5,246 nt of DNA from the NCBI GenBank assembly GCA_021805485.1, contig JAJZFF010000335.1, positions 1-5,246 of the forward strand. Reading direction: 5' to 3'. The stretch is from Pseudomonadota bacterium. Its GTDB lineage: Bacteria; Pseudomonadota; Alphaproteobacteria; Acetobacterales; Acetobacteraceae. The position numbers were made by a program, and so were the translations under genes. The notes under the pieces were generated by a model. The model was not told the DNA's origin. It did no database searches and was given only the letters and a program-made list of their open reading frames with translations. Positions 1-4,766 of the stretch are shown here, in pieces. How positions within the stretch are numbered: the stretch's first letter is position 1; each line of letters starts with the position of its first letter.

Positions 1-27
1 CGGATCGGCCGCTGGGGGCGGCGATGA
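1..27 (+). CDS. C-terminal end of upstream gene, probably the partner ABC permease (partial)
   Basis: Frame 1 reads RIGRWGRR and then a TGA stop at 25-27. This stop overlaps the ATG of the next permease gene (24-26) in an ATGA junction, the same arrangement seen between later genes of this operon. A short Arg-rich cytoplasmic tail is typical of the C-terminus of an inner-membrane permease. ABC importers of the spermidine/putrescine, iron and 2-aminoethylphosphonate type normally encode two different permeases next to each other, so the missing gene is most likely the first permease. Only eight residues are visible, so the identity is inferred from context alone. Confidence 0.5.
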   Translation, partial: RIGRWGRR

Positions 28-806
28 AAGGCGTGCTCGGACGGTTGCTGCCGGAGGCGTGGCTCGGACTGCTCGGCCTGTATTTCATCGTCCCGCTGCT
101 CGCGACCGGCGCGTTCAGCCTGTGGGAAGGCGGCTCGCGCTACGGCTTCGCCGCCTATGTCGCGCTGTTCCACCAGCCGAAGCTCTGGCAGAGCCTGTTC
201 CTCTCGGTGCGGCTGGCGGTGGAGACGATCCTGCTCGGGCTCGTCGTGCTGGTGCCGGCGGTGTTCTGGCTGAACCTGCGGGTGCCGCGCCTGCGGCCGG
301 TGTTCGATTTCATCTCGGTGCTGCCCTTCGTGGTGCCGCCGATCGCGCTGGTCGCCGGGATGACGGCGCTCTACACGGGGCCGGACTGGCTGGTCGGCAC
401 CCCCAACTATCTGGTGATACCCTACGTGATCCTCGCATTGCCCTATACCTATCGCGCGCTCGACCTTGGCATGCGCGTGCTCGACCTTCGCACAATGACC
501 GAGGCGTCGCAGAGCCTCGGCGCCGGCTGGGGGACGCTGATCTTCCGCGTCGTGGTGCCGAATTTGACGACGGCGCTGGTCGGTGCCGCGCTGCTGACGA
601 TCGCGATCGTGATGGGCGAGTTCACCTTCGCCAACATCCTGCTGTTCAACACCTTCGCCGTCTACATCAACTATGTCGGCCAGACCTCGGCGACGCAGGC
701 CTCGGCGCTGACGCTGCTGAGTTTCCTGATCACCTGGCTGGCGATGCTCGGCGTGCTGGTCTCGGGCCGGGGCGGACGCAGCGTGCAGATCGGAGGGGCG
801 CGCTGA
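24..806 (+). CDS. ABC transporter inner-membrane permease (PotC/PhnV-like)
   Basis: A 260-residue integral membrane subunit of a binding-protein-dependent importer. Hydrophobic stretches near residues 12-33, 57-83, 94-116, 126-143, 182-208 and 225-247 fit the six-helix fold of this permease family. The cytoplasmic EAA loop that docks on the ATPase is clear at about 160-181: EASQSLGAG, then a Phe-Arg-Val-Val-Val-Pro segment matching the consensus EAA---G---------I-LP. The size is normal for a PotC-type subunit. Its start overlaps the preceding stop as ATGA, and its own TGA overlaps the ATPase start by one base, so the genes are probably co-translated. The family covers polyamines, ferric iron, thiamine and 2-aminoethylphosphonate, and sequence alone does not fix the substrate. 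The downstream phosphodiesterase and phosphatase argue for an organophosphate. Family assignment is firm; substrate is open. Confidence 0.92.
   Translation: MKGVLGRLLPEAWLGLLGLYFIVPLLATGAFSLWEGGSRYGFAAYVALFHQPKLWQSLFLSVRLAVETILLGLVVLVPAVFWLNLRVPRLRPVFDFISVLPFVVPPIALVAGMTALYTGPDWLVGTPNYLVIPYVILALPYTYRALDLGMRVLDLRTMTEASQSLGAGWGTLIFRVVVPNLTTALVGAALLTIAIVMGEFTFANILLFNTFAVYINYVGQTSATQASALTLLSFLITWLAMLGVLVSGRGGRSVQIGGAR
792..797 (+). promoter_or_regulatory. Ribosome binding site of the ABC ATPase gene
   Basis: GGAGGG lies 8 bases before the ATG at 806, inside the end of the permease gene. The reading frame is open far upstream (to about 59). This Shine-Dalgarno, the TGATG stop/start overlap, and the fact that ABC-ATPase homology begins at once (HLEIDGAVKRYG) fix the start at 806. 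Confidence 0.75.
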
Positions 807-1867
807 TGCCGCATCTGGAAATCGACGGCGCGGTGAAGCGCTATGGCGGCAAGACCGTGCTGCACGGCATCGACCTCGCGCTGGGGCAGGGGGAGTTCGT
901 CTCGCTGCTCGGGCCCTCGGGCTGCGGCAAGACGACGCTGCTGCGCATCGTCGCCGGGTTCGAGCGGCCGGATGGCGGGCGGGTGGTGCTGGCGGGGGCC
1001 GACATCACCGCCCTGCCGGCGGCGCGGCGCAACATGGGCATGGTGTTCCAGGCCTATTCGCTGTTCCCGAACATGACGGCGGAGGAGAATGTCCGCTTCG
1101 GGCTGAAGGTGCGGCGGGAGACGCCGGCGGCGCAGCAGGCGCGGGCGGCGGAGCTGCTGGCGCTGGTGGGGCTGGCCGAGCACGCGCGGAAATATCCGCA
1201 CCAGCTTTCCGGCGGCCAGCAGCAGCGGGTGGCGCTGGCGCGGGCGCTGGCGATCCGCCCGGCGCTGCTGCTGCTCGACGAACCGCTGTCCGCGCTCGAC
1301 GCCAAGGTGCGGGTGCAGCTGCGCGACGAGATCCGCCGCATCCAGCAGGAGACCGGGGTGACGACGCTGTTCGTCACCCATGACCAGGAGGAGGCGCTGT
1401 CGATCTCCGACCGGGTGGTGGTGATGCAGGAGGGGCGGATCGCCCAAGCGGGGACGCCGGCGGAGATCTATGGCGAGCCGGCGAACATCTTCGTCGCGCG
1501 GTTCGTCGGCGCCGCGGCGGAACTGCGCGGCCGGGTGCGGGACGCCGAGGCCGGGCTGGTCGAGCTGTGCGGGCGGGCGGTGCCCGCGGCGCGGGCGCGC
1601 GGGCTGGCGGCGGGGTCGGACGTGCATGTGCTGCTGCGGCCGGAGACGGTGCGGCTCGGCCCGCCGGGGGCGGCGGAGGCGTTGCTGGAGGGGGTGGTCG
1701 CCTCGCGGGTTTTCTTCGGCGCGCTGACGTCGATCCGCATCGAGGTGGATGGCGGCTTCAGTCTCGCGGCGGCGATGCCGAGTGCGGAGGCTGGCGCTGT
1801 GGCACAGGGCAGCCGGGTTTCGATCTGGTGGGACGGGGAGGCGCCGCGGGTGCTGGCCGCCGGATGA
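806..1867 (+). CDS. ABC transporter ATP-binding protein (PotA/PhnT-like, C-terminal TOBE-type region)
   Basis: A 353-residue ATPase that powers the importer whose permease is encoded just upstream. All nucleotide-binding motifs are intact: A-loop Tyr13, Walker A GPSGCGKTT at 36-44, Q-loop Gln82, signature LSGGQ at 134-138, Walker B LLLLDE at 154-159, D-loop SALD at 162-165 and switch His192 in THDQEEA. Residues from about 240 leave the catalytic domain. Residues about 275-350 (with LLRPETVRLG, then EGVVASRVFFGALTSIRIEV) look like the TOBE_2 regulatory region of the MalK/PotA/FbpC class, and the total length fits that class. The start at 806 overlaps the permease stop by one base, and the TGA at 1865-1867 overlaps the next ATG by four. 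The motifs make function near certain; they do not reveal the substrate. Confidence 0.95.
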   Translation: MPHLEIDGAVKRYGGKTVLHGIDLALGQGEFVSLLGPSGCGKTTLLRIVAGFERPDGGRVVLAGADITALPAARRNMGMVFQAYSLFPNMTAEENVRFGLKVRRETPAAQQARAAELLALVGLAEHARKYPHQLSGGQQQRVALARALAIRPALLLLDEPLSALDAKVRVQLRDEIRRIQQETGVTTLFVTHDQEEALSISDRVVVMQEGRIAQAGTPAEIYGEPANIFVARFVGAAAELRGRVRDAEAGLVELCGRAVPAARARGLAAGSDVHVLLRPETVRLGPPGAAEALLEGVVASRVFFGALTSIRIEVDGGFSLAAAMPSAEAGAVAQGSRVSIWWDGEAPRVLAAG

Positions 1868-2652
1868 TCCCCGAGGGCGCGATCGAGGCGGCGAAGGCCG
1901 CGGCGGAGGCCGCGCGGGCGGCGATCCGCCCGTATTTCCGCGCCGGCGTGGGTGCCGACGACAAGGCGGATGCGAGCCCGGTGACGGCGGCGGACCGGGC
2001 GGCGGAGACGGCGATGCGCGCGGCGCTGGCGCGGCACACGCCGGGGTTCGGGGTGATCGGCGAGGAATTCGGCGACGACCGGCGCGGGCGGTTCAACTGG
2101 GTGATCGACCCGATCGACGGGACGCGGGAATTCATCACCGGGCGGGCGAGTTTCGTGACGCTGATCGGCCTGGTCGAGGACGGCGTGCCGGTGCTCGGGC
2201 TGATCGATCAGCCGATGACCGGCGAGCGGTGGCTGGCGGCCGGCGGGCAGATCGAGTTCCACGGCCCGTTCGGCGGGGTGCCGGGCTGCCGGCGGCGCGC
2301 GGCGCTGGGCGAGGCGGAACTCTCCTGCACCGGGCCGGAATGGTTCGCGCCGGCGCAGCGCGTGGCGTTCGACCGGCTCGGCCGGGCCTGCCGCCGGGTG
2401 TCGTGGGGCGACAATGCCTATGCCGCGGGACTGCTGGCGCTCGGCGCGATCGACATCATCGCCGAGGCCGGGCACAAGCCGTGGGACTGGGCGGCGTCGG
2501 TGCCGATCGTCGAGGCGGCGGGCGGGGCGATGTGCGACTGGTCGGGCCGGGCGCTGCGGCTCGACGCCGAGACCGACGGGACCGTGCTGATCCTGGGCGA
2601 CCCGTCGCTGCGCGACGAGGCCCTTGCCACTCTTCGAGGTGACTCTTGCTGA
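1864..2652 (+). CDS. Inositol monophosphatase superfamily phosphatase, histidinol-phosphatase (HisN)-like
   Basis: A 262-residue Mg-dependent phosphomonoesterase, cytoplasmic. The metal-binding signatures are present: GEEFG at 66-70, DPIDGT at 82-87 (Asp82, Asp85) and the C-terminal WDWAA at 207-211, followed by a Val-Glu-Ala-Ala-Gly-Gly turn. The texture (SPVTAADRAAE, LIDQPMTGERWLA) resembles the HisN branch that hydrolyses L-histidinol phosphate rather than classic SuhB, and length is normal for that branch. The position between an importer ATPase and a phosphodiesterase, far from visible histidine genes, makes another phosphomonoester (inositol, glycerol or sugar phosphate) equally plausible, so no gene symbol is given. 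The ATG overlaps the preceding stop as ATGA and has no clear Shine-Dalgarno of its own, so translation probably depends on coupling. Superfamily is firm; substrate is not. Confidence 0.88.
   Translation: MIPEGAIEAAKAAAEAARAAIRPYFRAGVGADDKADASPVTAADRAAETAMRAALARHTPGFGVIGEEFGDDRRGRFNWVIDPIDGTREFITGRASFVTLIGLVEDGVPVLGLIDQPMTGERWLAAGGQIEFHGPFGGVPGCRRRAALGEAELSCTGPEWFAPAQRVAFDRLGRACRRVSWGDNAYAAGLLALGAIDIIAEAGHKPWDWAASVPIVEAAGGAMCDWSGRALRLDAETDGTVLILGDPSLRDEALATLRGDSC
2636..2642 (+). promoter_or_regulatory. Ribosome binding site for the TTG-started phosphodiesterase
   Basis: GAGGTGA ends three bases before the TTG at 2646 (its GAGG core is six bases away), inside the end of the phosphatase gene. 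It supports a TTG start. The first in-frame ATG, at 2721, would remove the essential Asp-x-His metal motif. Confidence 0.65.
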
Positions 2653-3494
2653 TTGCCCATATTTCCGACCTGCATGTCCGCCCGGTCGGCCGGCCGGCCA
2701 ACCGCGTGGTCGAGACCAACATGATGGCCGAGCGCGTGCTGCGCCGGGTGGCGACGCTGGATCCGGCGCCGGAGGCGATCGTCATCACCGGCGATCTCGT
2801 GGATTGCGGGCGGGACGACGAATATGAGGAGCTGAACCGGCTGCTCGACCGCAAGCTGCCATGCCCGGTCTATGTGGTGCCCGGCAACCACGACCGGCGC
2901 GAGGCGTTCCGCGCGGCGCTGGGCCATTTGCCGGGGGTGACGGCGGATCCGGACTTCGTGCAGTATTCCGCCGATATCGGCCCGTTCCGGCTGATCATGC
3001 TCGACAGCGTGGTGCCGGGGGCGGGGCATGGCGAGCTGTGCCCGCAACGGCTCGCGTTTCTGGATGCGGCGCTGGAGGCGGCGGCGGGACGCAAGGTGCT
3101 GATCGGGCTGCATCATCCGCCGGTCATCACCGGGGTGGCGGCGATGGACAGCATCATGCTGCGCTCGTCCGAGGCGCTGCTGGCGCGGGCGGCGGCGCAT
3201 GGGAACGTCGCGGCCATTCTCTCGGGGCATCATCACCGCGCGATCCATGCCGCGCATGGCGGCACGATGCTGCTGAGCGTGCCGGCCGCCGCGGGGCACC
3301 AGAGCGAGATCACCTTCGATCCGAAGGCGCGGGCCTATTTCCATCTGGAGCCGGGCGGCATTTTCCTGCTGCGCTGGACCGAGCCGGAGGGGCTGACGGC
3401 GATGCTCGACAGCGTGGGCGATCTGCCGGGGCCGTATCCGTTCGTCGTCGAGCCGGAGTATCCGGGCATGCGGCGGGCCGGCGCGGCTTCCTGA
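2646..3494 (+). CDS. Class III metallophosphoesterase, GpdQ/CpdA-like phosphodiesterase
   Basis: A 282-residue binuclear metal hydrolase, related to glycerophosphodiesterase GpdQ and cyclic-nucleotide phosphodiesterases. The ligand set is complete: Asp8 and His10 in ISDLH, Asp50 in TGDLVDCG, Asn81 in GNHD, His156 in LHHPP, and His195 and His197 in GHHH. Motif spacing and total length are nearly those of GpdQ (D8, H10, D50, N80, H156, H195, H197 as I recall). No signal peptide is seen, so it acts in the cytoplasm. The start is TTG, overlapping the phosphatase gene by seven bases; the metal motif begins at residue 8, so a later start is not tenable. It is the last gene of the operon. Known relatives hydrolyse glycerophosphodiesters, cyclic nucleotides and artificial diesters, often promiscuously. 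Next to an importer and a monophosphatase, use of an imported phosphodiester is the most natural reading. A cAMP phosphodiesterase role cannot be excluded. Confidence 0.9.
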   Translation: MLIAHISDLHVRPVGRPANRVVETNMMAERVLRRVATLDPAPEAIVITGDLVDCGRDDEYEELNRLLDRKLPCPVYVVPGNHDRREAFRAALGHLPGVTADPDFVQYSADIGPFRLIMLDSVVPGAGHGELCPQRLAFLDAALEAAAGRKVLIGLHHPPVITGVAAMDSIMLRSSEALLARAAAHGNVAAILSGHHHRAIHAAHGGTMLLSVPAAAGHQSEITFDPKARAYFHLEPGGIFLLRWTEPEGLTAMLDSVGDLPGPYPFVVEPEYPGMRRAGAAS

Positions 3495-3505
3495 GGCGGA
3501 GCGGG

Positions 3506-4423
3506 TCAGCCGGCGGCGAGGTCGAGCTCCCAGGTTTCGCTCTGGACCGGCTTGTCGAACTCCTCGTGGGTATGGACATCGACGATGCGGAACCCGTGCG
3601 CGGCGTAGATGCGGCGAGCGCTTTCGAGCACGGTGTGGGTCCATAACGTCATCCGCCGGTAGCCGGTCTCGCGGGCGAAGCCGACGCAGGCCGAGACCAG
3701 GGCGTTGCCGATGCCGAGGCGGCGGGCGAAGGGCTCGACATAGAGCAGGCGCAGGCGGCTGAGACCGTCGCCCTCGTCGGTGAGGAAGACCGAGCCGGCC
3801 ATGACGCCCTCCATCTCGGCGATCCAGCACTGTTCGCGCCCGGGCTTGAAGTTGCGCAGGAAGGCGGAGGTGACCTCGCCCTCGATCACCTCGATCTGCC
3901 GGCCCCAGCCATAGGTCTCGCGATAGATGAGGGATTGCCGCGCGGCGATCTGCCCCATGTCGCCGGGCCGGAAGGGGCGCAGGGCGAAGCGGCGGGTCGA
4001 AGGGTCGCCGAGCAGGATGCGGGCGAGGGTGAGGGCGCCGACCAGGTCGCGCTGCTGGGCGGGGGCGAGGCCGTCGAGCGTGGTGGCGACGGCGTTGCGC
4101 TGGCGGCTGTCGAGATCGGCGAAGACGTCGCGCCCCGCGGGCGTGAGCGCGATTGGTCGGCGCCGGGCATCGCCGGCGGCCGGGCTGCGGGTGATCCAGC
4201 CGCGCTCCTCGAAGCGGCGCAGCACGCGGCTGACATGGCCGGCGTTGACGCCGAGGGCCGCGCGCAGGTCGGCGGCCAGCGGCGCTTCCGCCTGGGCGAT
4301 TTCATAGAGCAGCCGGGCTTCGCCGAGGGTGAGTTCGGTGCCGAGGAACCGGGTGTCGAGCGCGCCGACGAAACGGGTGAAGAAACGGTTGAACGCGCGG
4401 ACGCCATCCATTGCGTTATCCAT
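3506..4423 (-). CDS. MarR-family regulator fused to a GNAT N-acetyltransferase
   Basis: A two-domain protein of 305 residues from the chosen start. Residues about 5-140 form a MarR winged helix: helix VRAFNRFFTR, recognition region ALGVNAGHVSRVLRRFEERGWITR (about 56-79) and wing GDARRRPIALTPAG (about 84-97). Residues about 145-300 form a GNAT domain with acetyl-CoA loop RRLGIG at 234-239 and the late motif ARRIYAAHGF. MarR-GNAT fusions are a known architecture of unclear substrate. A longer start at 4438 adds codons GCA TTA TTA ATT; TTA leucine is very rare in such a GC-rich genome, and neither site has a Shine-Dalgarno, so I prefer the ATG at 4421-4423. The ATG at 4409-4411 is a further option. 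The gene converges on the phosphodiesterase gene with 11 bases between stop codons. A pseudo-palindrome upstream suggests autoregulation. Whether it controls the operon is unknown. Confidence 0.88.
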   Translation of the reverse strand: MDNAMDGVRAFNRFFTRFVGALDTRFLGTELTLGEARLLYEIAQAEAPLAADLRAALGVNAGHVSRVLRRFEERGWITRSPAAGDARRRPIALTPAGRDVFADLDSRQRNAVATTLDGLAPAQQRDLVGALTLARILLGDPSTRRFALRPFRPGDMGQIAARQSLIYRETYGWGRQIEVIEGEVTSAFLRNFKPGREQCWIAEMEGVMAGSVFLTDEGDGLSRLRLLYVEPFARRLGIGNALVSACVGFARETGYRRMTLWTHTVLESARRIYAAHGFRIVDVHTHEEFDKPVQSETWELDLAAG

Positions 4424-4428
4424 AATTA

Positions 4429-4457
4429 ATAATGCCATGAATTGTTGACTTGAGCAA
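4429..4457 (-). promoter_or_regulatory. Candidate promoter of the MarR-GNAT gene, possibly leaderless
   Basis: On the minus strand TTGCTC (plus 4452-4457) is followed after 17 bases by CATTAT (plus 4429-4434). These match the -35 and -10 consensus at 3/6 and 4/6 positions, so the call is weak. If used, transcription would begin at about 4422-4423, exactly at the preferred ATG, giving a leaderless mRNA. This agrees with the absence of any Shine-Dalgarno. The -35 element lies inside the pseudo-palindrome, as expected for repression. Confidence 0.35.
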
Positions 4458-4461
4458 CTAT
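4441..4461. promoter_or_regulatory. Candidate MarR operator (21-base pseudo-palindrome)
   Basis: Plus strand ATTGTTG at 4441-4447 and CAACTAT at 4455-4461 are inverted copies matching at six of seven positions, separated by seven bases (ACTTGAG). Size, TTG/CAA arms and position just before a marR-type gene fit the operators usual for MarR dimers. It overlaps the candidate -35 element of that gene, so binding should repress it. This is an inference from symmetry and location. Confidence 0.5.
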
Positions 4462-4497
4462 TTCTTCGCGCACGGTCTTTCGAGGGCGAGACACCGT

Positions 4498-4527
4498 CAG
4501 TTGGCTCTCTGGCAGTTGGCTCTCTGG
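4498..4527. repeat. Perfect 15-base tandem direct repeat, two copies
   Basis: CAGTTGGCTCTCTGG occurs at 4498-4512 and again, without mismatch or spacer, at 4513-4527. It is outside any gene I accept. Two identical adjacent copies look like a recent slippage duplication. A paired binding site is possible, but nothing else supports it. Confidence 0.85.
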
Positions 4528-4665
4528 CGTTCGGCAGACAGCCATTTGGATCGGCATCCCGGGAGAGAGAAGGTGCCGAGGCGGCGGGGCGGATCGATTC
4601 AGATTCATTTTGAATAAAGATTTAGACATTGCGATCTAAAAAAATATTAATACATCGTATTTCGT

Positions 4666-4671
4666 TACAAT
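4666..4671 (+). promoter_or_regulatory. Possible -10 element for the lipoprotein gene
   Basis: TACAAT matches the sigma-70 -10 consensus at five of six positions and sits downstream of an A/T-rich tract at about 4635-4650. No recognisable -35 lies 16-18 bases upstream, so the call rests on one hexamer. It would give a 5' leader of roughly 90 bases. Confidence 0.25.
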
Positions 4672-4753
4672 GTTAATGAAAGGTTACTGCCATCGCCATT
4701 CATCCTCGGATTTCCCCCGGGTTGAGCGGACGAAAATAATCATTGCAACTTGC

Positions 4754-4760
4754 AGGTGGA
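4754..4760 (+). promoter_or_regulatory. Ribosome binding site of the collagen-like lipoprotein gene
   Basis: AGGTGGA lies six bases before the ATG at 4767. The spacing is good, and the frame opens directly into a signal peptide, which settles the start. Confidence 0.7.
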
Positions 4761-4766
4761 GCTTTC

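Larger units (their letters stand above)
4424..4766. other. Divergent, relatively AT-rich intergenic region
   Basis: This stretch lies between the starts of the minus-strand MarR-GNAT gene and the plus-strand lipoprotein gene. It holds the candidate operator and promoter of the former (4429-4461), a 15-base tandem duplication (4498-4527) and a perfect 6-base inverted repeat (TTTAGA at 4621-4626, TCTAAA at 4635-4640). The region 4600-4680 is clearly AT-rich, unlike the flanking genes. On the plus strand TACAAT at 4666-4671 matches -10 at five of six positions, but I find no good -35 at the right distance. Short open frames here (for example 4426-4629 minus) have codon use unlike the neighbours and no ribosome site, so I see no convincing gene or RNA. 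Confidence 0.6.

Noticed and set aside
671..1627. Minus-strand open frame of 318 codons opposite the ABC ATPase
   Set aside because: It is low-complexity Arg/His/Gln-rich, a mirror of the ATPase codon pattern.
1468..2475. Minus-strand open frame of 335 codons opposite the ATPase end and phosphatase
   Set aside because: It has no recognisable domain, and the sense-strand genes explain the sequence fully.
2418..3830. Long minus-strand open frame (470 codons) across the phosphodiesterase and phosphatase genes
   Set aside because: Its product is Arg/His/Pro-rich without motifs. It is antisense to two genes with complete catalytic motifs, and such frames are common in GC-rich DNA.
4426..4629. 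Small minus-strand frame of 67 codons ending just before the MarR-GNAT start, a possible leader peptide
   Set aside because: It has no Shine-Dalgarno, mixed codon use and no family resemblance, and it crosses the tandem repeat and operator. Coupling to the regulator is possible but unsupported.
4621..4640. Inverted repeat TTTAGA / TCTAAA with an 8-base loop as a terminator
   Set aside because: The stem is short and all A/T apart from one G-C pair. The A-run that follows would not give a U-tail on the plus strand, and no gene ends nearby.
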